In this document: positions 44,350 through 54,555 of the stretch, piece by piece
Layout of the letters: the number at the start of each line of letters is the position of its first letter
How positions within the stretch are numbered: the first letter of the stretch is position 1
NCBI GenBank assembly: GCA_028571685.1
Contig: CM053141.1
Location: 131,034,833-131,098,832, forward strand
Reading direction: 5' to 3'
From: Heterohyrax brucei
Lineage: Eukaryota > Chordata > Mammalia > Hyracoidea > Procaviidae
Length of the DNA: 64,000 nt
Made by a program: the position numbers and the translations under genes
The notes under the pieces: generated by a model
Told to the model about the DNA's origin: nothing
What the model saw: the letters and a program-made list of their open reading frames with translations, nothing else
Database searches by the model: none

Positions 44350-45640
44350 AATAAAGTTCATTACTCACACAGTAAACTGCAAAAGGATTGCCCAACAAGA
44401 AGGGGTCAGCTTCTTTCTGAAGTGGAGCAAGAGGAAAAGAGAGCAATGAATTTAATCCTTATAGTGGCTAAAGTGTGAGGCTGGAGAAGAATCCGTAAGT
44501 GAGGCAGGGGTTTGCCGGACTTGCACTTCCCACCTGCCCCAGAGTGAAGAATGGTGTACAGGGACCCTCTTATCTTCGTTCCCAGATGTGGGGAAGGCAA
44601 ATAAGATACCAGGAATAGACTCTGCCTCTTCACTACAAGAATAACTGCAAGAAATGATGCAATTTTTCTGGGAGAACATTTCCACTACAGACTAAGAAGA
44701 TCTTCGGAAAGATTTGAGCACTGTTTCAGAGAGGCTTTTGCTGCGGCTCTGGGAGTGGCCAAGACCTGGTCTATGTTCAAAGAGGAAGTCTTTGTGAACA
44801 AGAAGTATTTGAGAATGATTTAGACAAGGCCCACTTAGCTGACTGTTCTCACAATGGTAAGAACAGGAGGTAAGGAGATAGCAGGGGAAGGTTTCTTTTC
44901 CTCAGAGAAATGTCTGAAGCAGGTAGAAAGATAATACACATTTCTTTCCCCACTGACTTACTTTATAAAACTAAGTTTAACATTTCAGTAGATACATGTA
45001 TTGAGAGTATAATAAGAAACAACTTTAGTCAGGAGATAGATTTTTAAATCTTTTGAAGGAAAAATGTTTTTCCAAAGAAAAAGTTATCAGCAAACTTTCT
45101 GAGTCTATCTTGTATCATGTGTTGTGTTAAAGCTCTTTTGTGTACAAAGATTGACATTTTAAAAAATATATTTTTTAGCCTGAAAAGCAGTTTTTCTCAT
45201 AAAAACATGCTTTTAGGGGGATACACTGCATAATATAAAATCTGAATTTTTCCCATATCTTAAATTCAAGTAGTATTTTGTCTTTATGTTGAAGGATAAA
45301 ATTAATTGAAAAATAAGAGTTTATACCCTTTGTTCTAAAACTGTTAGTAGTTTATTTGGTACACTGAGCCCTGGTGACTCAGTAGTGAAGAGATTTGCTG
45401 CTAACCAAAAACGTCAGCTGTTTAAATCCACCAACTGCTCCTTGGAAATTCTATATATTTACATATTTTCAATGGAGAAATCTAGCTTTACTTTCTGCGT
45501 ATATGATATAGGGTATCCATTTTAAAAGTTTCTTTTAGAACTTTTACAATTTATATTCACACTGAGACATCATCAAGGAAATAGCCCTGAAACAGAATAC
45601 ACTTCCATTTTTAGATCATTCCAATAAACTGTTATAGTCC
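44350..45640. other. Non-coding stretch with one AfroSINE 5' part
   Basis: A plus-strand AfroSINE head lies at 45368-45452 ('gagccctggtgactcagtag', 'gctgctaaccaaaaacg', 'actgctccttggaaatt'); its tail is lost. The rest, including the GC-richer 44460-44800, is unrecognised. Confidence 0.5.
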
Positions 45641-46186
45641 TGTGTCCTAGTTGCCTAGTGCTGCTATAACAGAAACACCACAAGTGCGTGGATTGCTTTA
45701 ACAAAGGAAAGTTTATTCTTATACAGTCTAGTAGGATAGAAATCCAAATTCAGGGTGCTGGCTCCAGGGGAACACATTTTCTCTCTGTTGACTTGAGAGC
45801 AAAGTCCTTGCATTGCATCAGTCTTTCTTTAGTCTGAGAGCATCTCCCAAAACAGGAACCTAGGTCCAAAGGATGCTTTCTGCTCTTGAGGCTGCTTTCT
45901 TAACTGTATGAGATCCCCAACTCACTGCTTGCTTCCATTTCTTTTCATCTCTTGTAGGATGATAAATGGTAGTGCAAGGCACACTCCAGAGAAACTCAGT
46001 TTAGTAAGGGTATTAGTGTCCCACCCTAATCCTCTTTAACATAACCAGTCTATTAACCAAAGGCTGAGATTAGGATTTACAGCATAGGAAAATCACAACA
46101 TGGAGGGCAATCACACAATATTGGGAATCACGGCCCAGATAAATTGCTACACACATTTTTGGGGGGCACAGTTCAATCCTTGACAT
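45641..46186 (-). repeat. LTR-like repeat, copy C of four (most complete)
   Basis: About 545 bases. On the plus strand: 'gcctagtgctgctataac', 'agaaacaccacaagtgcg', 'gggtgctggctccaggg', 'cttgcattgcatcag', 'cctaggtccaaaggatgc', 'tgggaatcacggcccag' and 'ggggggcacagttcaatcc'. The minus-strand start and its length are those of a MaLR/ERVL-like LTR. There is no internal viral region beside it. Confidence 0.65.
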
Positions 46187-46425
46187 CCTTTTAAGGCTGA
46201 ATGTTGAACAGTGATGTTTACGAGGAAGAAATTTTCTAGGCAATGTTTTAAGACACGAATTAACAAAATTAAAAAAAATCATGAGTAACCTCTCTTACTT
46301 ACACTAGAGTAAAGATGAGTCATACTGAATAGCATCTTTTGATTAGTTTTCATTCGCAAGCCCTGGGACATACAAACTATTTCCTGCAGATTGTTGTACA
46401 TTATAAGCCATTATTGTTAATAATA

Positions 46426-46463
46426 AAAAACACAGCCAGTTGCTGTCAAATTGATTCTGGTTC
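46426..46463 (-). repeat. AfroSINE tail scrap, reverse
   Basis: 'acacagccagttgctgtc' and 'aaattgattctggttcat' are the reversed tail of an AfroSINE cut off by the next SINE. Confidence 0.75.
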
Positions 46464-46925
46464 ATGGCAGGTGGTACAAACAACTAAGCATTTGGTTACT
46501 AACCAGAAAATTGGTGGTTCCAATCCACCCAGAGGCATTTTGGAAGAAAATCCTGGCAATTTAATTGCAAAAGGTCACCGAAACCAAAACCCATTGCTGT
46601 CAAGTGGATACTGACTCATAGCAACCCTATAGGATGCAGTAGAATTGTCCCATGGAGTTTCCAAGGAGTACCTGATGGATTTGAATAGACAGCCTTGTGG
46701 TTTAGCAGTTGCAGCATTTAACCACTATGCCACCAGGATTTCCCCAAAAGATCACAGACAATGAAAACCCTACGGAGCATAGTTCCACTCTGAAGCACAT
46801 GGGATCATCATTAATACTGTTTTTATAATCACCAAATGCAATCTTCCTTTAACTATAGGATATACAGTAACTCTAGATTTCCTAGAGTTGCCGTGAGTCA
46901 GAATCAATTCAATAGCACTGGGTTT
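46464..46925 (+). mobile_element. AfroSINE interrupted by a second AfroSINE
   Basis: The outer copy has its head and body at 46464-46578 ('ggttactaaccagaaaattg', 'gtggttccaatccaccc') and the rest after 46746 ('gaaaaccctacggagc', 'tagttccactctgaagc', then 'ttgccgtgagtcagaatc', 'aattcaatagcactggg'). About 65 bases of unrelated sequence lie near 46805-46870. The inner insertion is at 46579-46745. Confidence 0.85.
46579..46745 (-). mobile_element. AfroSINE nested in AfroSINE
   Basis: A well-preserved reversed copy from 'cgaaaccaaaacccattgc' to 'ccactatgccaccagg'. It is flanked by 'aaaaggtcac' at 46569-46578 and 'aaaagatcac' at 46746-46755, a 10-base target-site duplication with one mismatch. Confidence 0.95.
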
Positions 46926-46929
46926 AGAG

Positions 46930-47418
46930 TCCATTTAGATTCAAATGTATATTAATAAAAAAGTTTATATGAAATGCAAAATGAATACATACAATGCAGA
47001 CCAACTTATTTGGGTAAAACATGCTAATTAACGGTCCTGTAATTCTTACTGGGAAAGTTTGCTCTGTTTTCTCTATGGGCATAGATTTTACCCTGTCAGT
47101 CAGCCTTTTTTAAATTTATGCTATTGGTATCAATGAGAGTGATGAGTCAACACAAATCCATAAATCATACCAGAAAAATAGCCCAAATATGCCCAGCAGA
47201 GTTACTCAGTCTGTCACCTTTGAATGTCCTGTTATTACTGTATGATTATTACATAATGCAGTAGAATTCAGCCCTCAAACTGGCACTCCTCTATTTGAGT
47301 ATTATATTTACTGTGTGTACAGAGACATACATTTCAGTGTTTTCACCAGGTACAATGGCCTCTGATAGGTGTCATCTAAAATTATATTCTGAGAAGGCTT
47401 TGCGTTACTGCATAGACT
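46930..47418. other. Non-coding stretch, nothing recognised
   Basis: No repeat core or coding similarity; ends at the TA target of the mariner element. Confidence 0.45.
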
Positions 47419-47419
47419 A

Positions 47420-47968
47420 TGAGGTATGACAATTAAGTCTATGAACTTAATTGTTCTAAGTACTACATAAGTCATTGCTAAATATCACTGTAATCGTCTT
47501 CCCCTTGGGAAGCTATGCACCATGCCAGAGCCTAGTTCACTCTTCAAAGCAATTTTGGAACTCTTTCTGGAATGGCCATTGCACACAGCGGCACAGTGTC
47601 AAGTTCTTGAAATTAATTGCACAGATGCCTGTGAGAGAGCTTTTAGCCAGTAAACAAACAACTGTATTGGAACACTCTCCCTACTCACCTGATCTGGTCC
47701 CCAGTGACTTCTTTCTTTACCTGAAGATAAAGGAAATATTGAAAGGAAGACATTTTGATGACACCCAGGACATCAAGGATAATATGACAGCTCTGATGGC
47801 CATTCCAGAAAAAGAGTTCAAAAATTGCTTTGAAGGGTGGACTAGGCGCTGGCATCACTGCATATCTTCCCAAGGGGAGTACTTCAAAGGTGATCACAGT
47901 GATGCTCAGGGGTGAGGTACATAGTACTTTTTCTAGGATGAGTTTGCAAACTTAATTAGTAGTCCTCA
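47420..47968 (+). mobile_element. Internally deleted mariner DNA transposon
   Basis: Terminal inverted repeats of about 30 bases are visible: left 'tgaggtatgacaattaag' then 'tctatgaactta', and right (reverse complement) 'tgaggactactaattaag' then 'tttgcaaactca'. Both ends are flanked by TA (47418-47419 and 47969-47970), the mariner target duplication. The element is 549 bp where a complete one is about 1.3 kb. The missing part is the N-terminal and middle coding region. Confidence 0.9.
47475..47915 (+). pseudogene. Mariner transposase C-terminal remnant
   Basis: The family enzyme cuts and pastes DNA using a D,D34D acid triad. The open piece keeps the third aspartate region ('LEHSPYSPDLVPSDFFLYL') and the C-terminal tail ('LKGRHFDDTQDIKDNM', 'FKNCFEGWTRRWHHCISSQG'). 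The DNA-binding helix-turn-helix domains and at least the first aspartate are gone. The first 20-30 residues of the open frame are not clearly transposase. It cannot be active, but the reading frame from residue 55 to the end is undamaged. Confidence 0.9.
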
Positions 47969-47971
47969 TAT

Positions 47972-49285
47972 TAGCAAAGAAAAATTTCTGATGTTTTTTC
48001 ATTTTACAGATAATTTAAACATCCTATGTTTGTCCAGTCAATACCAGATTGCTAGAATCTCAAATCCTTTGAGTGATTTATCATTTACTGAGGCTCATGG
48101 CATCTTTTTTCAAAATGAATTAGAACTTCAGAGAATTACTAATTACATTACACATACACATACACAACTTCTGTTAGTTCTTTCACAGTCAAAACATAGC
48201 CAGCTGCTTCTAAGATGATATCAAGTGGCAATTAAAATAGTGTCAGTAATGCTGAACTACAGTTAGGTACAGAAAATATTTTATCTGGTTAAAGCAGTAA
48301 CTATATTTAGTTGGTTAGGATTTATGTTCCATATTGGAAGAACAGATGCTCTGAAAGATTAATCTTGGTGCCATCGTGTCTATCTGTTCATAGTGTTGGA
48401 CACAGTGGGACTTGCATGACCCCATCCAACTTTAGTCCTCTAAGAAGTGATCTCTAAGTGTCGTCTGCAGACCACCGTTTCCATAGAAGACCAGTAGGTC
48501 TTGTAGTAAAAATGGGTTCTTGGGTCAGATAGCATTTGGAAGCATTAAGTTAATCAAAGCTAAACATTTTCCTCTACTACAGAGCTGTCAGACTCTTTAA
48601 TATACTCACAATCATTATGGATCTTCCAGAGTGAATCTATCACTTCTTATAATTATTTATCTATTGGATCTTTGCCAGATTACCCATTAACTAGCAGGAA
48701 GATAAAATAAGTGTTTGGAACAGCAGCAAAGTTGGGAAGAAAACTATTTACTATTTGTGTAAAGCATCAAGGAAGTTATCATCAGGAAAAACCAGAATTT
48801 TGTTGGACTTAGTACATGTATTCCCCAGGCTAATTACTTACTGCTCACTGTGGATGCAGACATGATTTCTCTCAGTACTTAAGCACTTGGAAATTATTGA
48901 TCCAGAACTTTTTATTTCAAGGAGCATCTACTTGGGTAATGTTGCATGGAGAACACTCAGTGAATTGCTGTTCTAAATTCCACTTACCACAGTTGTCTAA
49001 AGATATTATAATATTTTCCCTGTCCAGAACTTTCTGGTACTATCAGTTACCCTGGGGTACCTTATGTCTGATAACTAAAGAATTTTACTGATTAAAGAAG
49101 GTTCCAGCCACCTCCTCAAATTATACAATGGGCAAGGAACAACTTAGGAAACATGGTGGCAATGAGAAGTTTTCCTGCACTGAACAGTTGAGGGCAATAG
49201 GGCAAAGTGAACTGCATTAACCTACATTCTTCTCTCTTCAGATAACAAGGATTTTGTCTGAGATTAGGATTGACATCAGGCATTA
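47972..49285. other. Non-coding stretch, nothing secure
   Basis: A small cacata repeat lies at 48150-48165. At 48455-48530 'tctgcagaccaccgtttcc' could be a scrap of a MER5-type hAT element, but this is too weak to call. Confidence 0.4.
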
Positions 49286-49286
49286 A

Positions 49287-49737
49287 GACTGGCACAGTCA
49301 TCTGGCACTGTTCTAACAGAAATGCCATGAGTGATGGCTAGAAGTCTAAATACAGGGTGAGGTTGTTGAGTCTAGAAGAACACACCCTCTGCCAGTTCTG
49401 CAGGAAGCTTTTGGTGTTGCATCAGTCTTTCTTTGGTCTGAGAGCATCTCGGCATAGGGACCTCTGGTCAAAGACATGCTCTACTCCCAGCTCTGCTTTC
49501 TTGATGGTGTGAGGTCCTTAAATTTCTCTGCTAGCTTCTTTCCCTTACATCTCAAGGGACTGCCTCAAGGCACAAAACAATCTCACACATGAAGTCTTGC
49601 CCCACCTACACAACTGCCACCCATCCTCCCTCATTAACACCATAGAAGTAGGGCTTACCACATGCACAATACTTGGAATCATGGCCCAGTCAAATTTCTA
49701 CACACATCTTTTGAGGAACACAGTTCAATCTATGACA
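49287..49737 (-). repeat. LTR-like repeat, copy D of four
   Basis: About 450 bases sharing the order 'ctaacagaaatgccatgag', 'tgttgcatcagtctttc', 'tttggtctgagagcatctc', 'gactgcctcaaggcac', 'ccctcattaacaccatag', 'ggaatcatggcccagtc' and 'gaacacagttcaatctatg' with copies A to C. It is on the minus strand like the others. Confidence 0.65.
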
Positions 49738-49739
49738 AA

Positions 49740-50385
49740 GACCAAGCCAAGCCACATAGCAACTAAGGTTAATTTTAGCAATCTTTGTTCTCTGTTCTTT
49801 TCCTTTTCCTTTTCTCACATCCCAGCCAGCCACAATCTCTAGAGCCCTAAGGTAGCATTCTCTCTTATTCAGAGGCTTCCTATTGCACTACCCACCTCTT
49901 CACTGCTTCAAAATTACCTCCTCCAAGGGCATCTGGTCATTATATATTCTATCTTCAAATACTGAACTAAATGATAGTAAAAAGGAATTTCAAGTATGTT
50001 ATTACATGAGAAGAAAAAGAAATGTATAGGAGAAAACTTTACATTTTTCTTTTTAATTGGAAGATAAGAAATAGAAGGAGATTCATAACTGACTTAATAA
50101 ATACAGGAAGATAAAATGTTAACTGCCTTCAGAGAGACAGGCCAAAGACTAGTAGGGCAATTTTTCTGGAAGAACTCTTAAAGATCTCCAAATCTAAGAG
50201 ACACCAAATCAGCAAAAGTCAGGGGCAATGTAGAGCTAAAAAAGATATTGGTCAAAAACAGGTTCGGAGACATTTAGGATCCTTTATTAGACTTTCCCCT
50301 GGAAATTCCGAGGCCACAATAAGTTCCTGTAACCTAGCATCAGAATTCGCCTGAATTCTTGATGGAAAATAATAGCCAGGATTAG
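49740..50385. other. Non-coding stretch, nothing recognised
   Basis: A 'gaccaagccaagccacatag' block at 49738-49757 faintly resembles the SINE tail motif. No gene. Confidence 0.4.
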
Positions 50386-50388
50386 CTG

Positions 50389-50545
50389 CTGGCTTAGTGG
50401 TTAAGTGCTACATTGGCTAACTAAAAGGCTGACAGTTCAAATCTTTCAGGCACTCCTTGGAAATCCTATAGGCAGTTCTACTCTGATCCATAGGGTTGCT
50501 ATGAGTCAAAACTGCTATGAGTCAACAACACTGGGTTTGGATTGG
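50389..50545 (+). mobile_element. AfroSINE with duplicated tail piece
   Basis: 'ctggcttagtggttaagtgc', 'aaaaggctgacagttcaaat', 'ggcactccttggaaatcc' and 'ggcagttctactctgatcc' are clear. Near the 3' end 'gctatgagtcaaaact' is followed at once by 'gctatgagtcaacaac', a small internal duplication. Confidence 0.92.
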
Positions 50546-50549
50546 GTAT

Positions 50550-51510
50550 GAGCTGGGAGTCATGCCTACACAGAACTCACAGACCATACTTACAATTTAT
50601 TAGAGAATTTTATTAGAGAAGTAAGAGGCTGTAATTTGGGATCAGGATCAACTTGAAAGTGACAGGGACAACTCAGGATCAGAATAAGGAGGTAAAGTTT
50701 AGAAAGCTCCCCTGAGGTAGAGAGCATAAGCTTCCCTTCAGTGCCCCAAATGTCCAGCTAGGACAGCTCTCTCAAGTGCTTAACCATGCTACCCGGCAGG
50801 CCCTTCTCTAGGCCTTGGAAGTCCCCCTCTCAACCATGCATGCCTCCTCTCAAGTCCCTTAGAACAAGTCTCTCAGTCTCTGCAGGATGGGCTTCCTCTT
50901 GTCCACGCAGGCTTCCTCTGAGATATGCATACTGTCTCTCTCCAAGCTGTGCAGGTTTCCTCTGAGCTGTGGATGCCACCCTCTTGCCCATGCAGACCTC
51001 TCTGCATTCAGACTCCCTACTATCAGCCTCTCCACTGCTAACTGGCCCAGCTCATAGCCAGTGTAGCAGTTTGCTCAGCTCTCTCAGCAGCTTTCTTAGC
51101 AGCAGATTTCAGCCATAAATTTTAGCAGCAGATTTCAGAGCCCTTCCAAGCTCTTCACTGTATTTAAGGTCGTAGCTCTTGACCCATGCTACAATTTTTT
51201 TAGGCATTTCCTTGTCTCTTCTCTCTCTGTTTCTCTTCTCTTCTTGCCTCTCAAAAAACATCTGTGGGGCTGGCTGTTGTATAAAGCAGATATTTGTCAA
51301 TTACAAGACATAGACCATAAACTGATTAATACCACTGGTGGACCAAAGGTCACTCAGTTTATGTAGTAAACCCACAAATATTTGTAAGGAGGGTGAAATA
51401 GATCAATCGCAGCTAATTGCTAGGCAAAAAGTGTGAAATGATCAAAAAAATATATATACACATATATTTTTTATGCAGGAAATGTCAGTCAACTTGGACA
51501 AGAGTAACAA
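50550..51510. other. C/T-rich degenerate repeat, possible LTR
   Basis: From 50700 to 51130 the plus strand is pyrimidine-rich with loosely repeated phrases of 25-35 bases around 'tgcaggcttcctctgagc' ('ccacgcaggcttcctctgag', 'ctgtgcaggtttcctctgag', 'cccatgcagacctctctgc'). 'atttattagagaattttatt' at 50597-50616 would be polyadenylation-like on the minus strand. It may be a minisatellite inside an unclassified LTR. No gene. Confidence 0.4.
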
Positions 51511-51512
51511 AC

Positions 51513-51738
51513 CTTGCCAAGCCAAAGCCAAGTGCTGTCGAGTCGTATCCGACTAAAACACAGATATATACAACCAAAACCCAAAACCAAATGTATTATC
51601 ATTAGGTCGATTCTGACTTATGGTGACTCAATAGGACAAGAGAGAACTGCCCCATAAGGTTTCTAAGGAATGCCTGAAGGATACAAACTACCAACCTTTG
51701 GGTTAGCAGCCTTAGCTCTTACCCACTATGCCACCATA
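51513..51738 (-). mobile_element. AfroSINE plus separate tail stub
   Basis: 51513-51555 is a tail stub of the tggct type ('tgccaagccaaagccaag' then 'tgctgtcgagtcgtatcc'). After about 12 bases a complete reversed AfroSINE follows at 51570-51738 ('ttaggtcgattctgactt', 'ggacaagagagaactgccc', 'ttgggttagcagccttagc', 'cactatgccacca'). Confidence 0.88.
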
Positions 51739-51739
51739 A

Positions 51740-52128
51740 AGCATGCTTTTGTATCATAGTAACGGAAGTTGCCAGAGATACACAGATTCGAAATATTTTA
51801 AATGCTCATGACAAGGTCAAACTAGTCTAAATTTGCCAAATTTTCATATCTTTTTTTCTTTAGAAGACTAACAACCCTTTGTCAATCCTTGCATCTCACT
51901 TCAAGATCTTGAAAAACATGTACATGTACACTTTATCTCTGATAGTGTATATCTCAGAAGTGAAACTTCCATAGCAATGATTAAATGAAATAACCTTTAG
52001 CTATTGCTTTTATTCTGTGTAGCTTAAGCCTGCTTAAAAGTGGTGGGGGGAGGCTAATAGACTCTTTTGGTCACTTCTAATTCTGTACATCCATGACATA
52101 AAAATATTTTATATATATGTATATATAT

Positions 52129-52159
<31 letters not shown>

Positions 52160-53530
52160 CAGACAGAGATATATATGGAATTCCAGAGGGGCAGAGAAGA
52201 TATTAAATATCTTATAATGGTGCTTGGCTGGCTTTGGCTTTATAAATTATTTAAGATACTATTGGAATTAAGTATATTGTAGGTCACAGAATTTATTATT
52301 CTGATAGTAAATTTAAAAATGAAAAAGATAAATGTAAAATTTAATACAAACTATTTGGTAGGTCTGATTACAATATTGATCTATATGCACTAGTATGCTC
52401 TGAAAAGATAGAATATCCACTTGTCTATTCTCTTAAATTCCGTAAACACTGTCAGTCTACCAAGTATTCAACATTGTCAGAAGCATACGGATATTAAGAC
52501 ATACCTCCTATCCTTAAGAAGTTTATATTACAGTAGAAATTGTAAGACAGCTATGGAAAAATTTTGTGCAGTTCATATCCTCAGACCCCCAGCAAAGGAA
52601 TAGTATTAAGATAAATGTAGCACTACAGCTGGTTTCTGCCTAAACTGTTTCATCTTCCTCCTTCTGTGTCAACAGGGATGCTAGAGAATTTAATGCATAA
52701 GAGTGATTTCTTGGCTGTTTCCTACTGCCTTGTTTTTCTCCTGATTGCTCCTAAACAACTCTCAGAAAACCAGATGTTTCTGTAAATATCCACAATATGT
52801 TTTTACAGTCCCTGACTTTTCTATGCGGCAGTGGGCTTAGGTGATAAAGAAAGGATGCAACTCCATATGCTTCTTTTACACATTGTGTGCTGAGAGCTTT
52901 TGTACAGAAAATGTCACTAAATGTGCCACAGGTTAGAAACTAGGTTTTATACCAAGCCTGTTGCTCCCTCTGTGACAACTTCTGTGCTCAACACACAGCC
53001 ATTACCTTCATTCAGAGCTAACTACATGCGTGTAGATTTCACTGCAAGAGGACTCTCAAAACTGATTATTTTACTGCTTAAAATATTTTCTTCTCTTTGG
53101 TCAGCTTCAAGAAACTCTGGACTCTGGGTTCCAAATTTTACTGTGATCCTTGAGAAATTTTTTGGCCCAATTGCTTCATAAATTGCTGATCATGCTAAAC
53201 CTGAAGTTCACTTTTGTCTCTTTTTTCCAGAAGTTGTAATTATAATTGTAATTAAATATATTGTAAGTGCTAGAATAATTATAATAAAAATATGATTATT
53301 TTAGGAGGTTTGGGGAGAAAACAATTGATATAAGAGATAAAAGACAGGAAAGAGAACTTGGTGACAAATGATAAATGGGTAAGAACAGACTGGACGGAAT
53401 CAAGGTCAGTGACCTGGATGCTAGTATAGGCACACTGGAAGAAGACAAAAGTTGTGAATTCAAGTAGAGCAAATAGGAATGCAGAGAGGTGGAAACAGTG
53501 TATTTGTTGACAAAAGACAAAGGAATTAGT
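51740..53530. other. Repeat-poor stretch with a TA/CA microsatellite
   Basis: A (TA)n(CA)n microsatellite spans 52110-52172 and a tail-only stub lies at 52205-52232 ('tgcttggctggctttggctt'). Otherwise nothing is recognised over 1.8 kb, and no open frame looks coding. Confidence 0.5.
52110..52172. repeat. (TA)n(CA)n microsatellite
   Basis: Alternating ta, tatg and ca units followed by 'cagacagagatatata'. Confidence 0.9.
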
Positions 53531-54555
53531 ACATAGGATAATTTTTTTATTGTGATTGAATGAAACTGTACATTCCCATATAAATTTGCACGCTAACCTA
53601 CATGCCGCTTCCTTGCACAGTGACAGCACACTCTTCCTCTCTGCTCCATACATGACTTATCTTCCCAACAGTCTCCTATCTTCTCCTCTCCATCCATTCC
53701 CCTTCCTACAGTAAATGTGCTACAGGTTAGAAACTAGGTTTTATACCAGGATGACCTCGTATAGATGCCTAGAACCATAAAGTGCATACACAATATGGTC
53801 CCTCTGTGTCACCAAGTCCAATCCATTGCTGTCTGAATAGTTGACCTTCATTATGATTTAGGGACATGGGCAGCGTCAGGGCCAGGGTCCCTGCTCCCAG
53901 GAGAACTCCAAGGCCCCTGGACCATCAGTTGCAGTCTTTCAGTGGAGAGCTCAGGGTATACCCCTATTTTATACTTATGTAGCCAGTGAGACTCAACTTT
54001 GTGAACTCCATTGTGGCTATCACTGGTGGTGGCTGGGCACCATCTGGTTCTTCCAGTCACAAGTTGATGTAGACACCCACTCATGTGGGTCTCTCTGTCC
54101 TCTGGATTCTCTTTCCCCCATGTCACTGTAGACCTTGGTGATCATCCATTCCTGGTGAGTTGGGATCATTTGCTGTACCCTCGGGTGGCAGCTTGGCAGC
54201 TTTTAAGACCCCAGACGCCAAACACCAATGTGGGGTGTGGAGAGATCTCCTTTGCAAAACTCTAGTTTTGCCAATTGGCCTCGATTTCCCCTGAGAGCAC
54301 GGTCCCTGGCCCCACACCCCAGCTACTCTGTCCTTGCAATCTTGGGTTAAGATGGGAGGAGTACACAAGTTGTGTTGACGTACCGTTAATATTGATCTTC
54401 TTATTAATGTGTGCTGTCACCAATTTCACCCAACCAAATTTCTAACAATTTTCTAATCTAATCCCTGCCCCCTAGCCCTCCCGCCTTCCTATCCTCCCCA
54501 CCCTTGCAGCCATCAAAGAGTCTTTTCTGTTATGCGTGAGTCTGCTTTTAAGTCC

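Noticed and set aside
44042-44449. A 135-codon plus-strand frame
   Set aside because: It runs antisense through an L1 3'UTR fragment and an AfroSINE scrap. No protein family is recognisable and the frame crosses the junction of two unrelated repeats.
48455-48530. MER5-type hAT DNA transposon scrap
   Set aside because: Only about one phrase resembles the family and no terminal repeats are seen.
53279-53653. A 124-codon minus-strand frame rich in serine, phenylalanine and leucine
   Set aside because: It starts in the L1 3'UTR and crosses the target-site duplication into flanking AT-rich DNA; the composition is that of random T-rich sequence.
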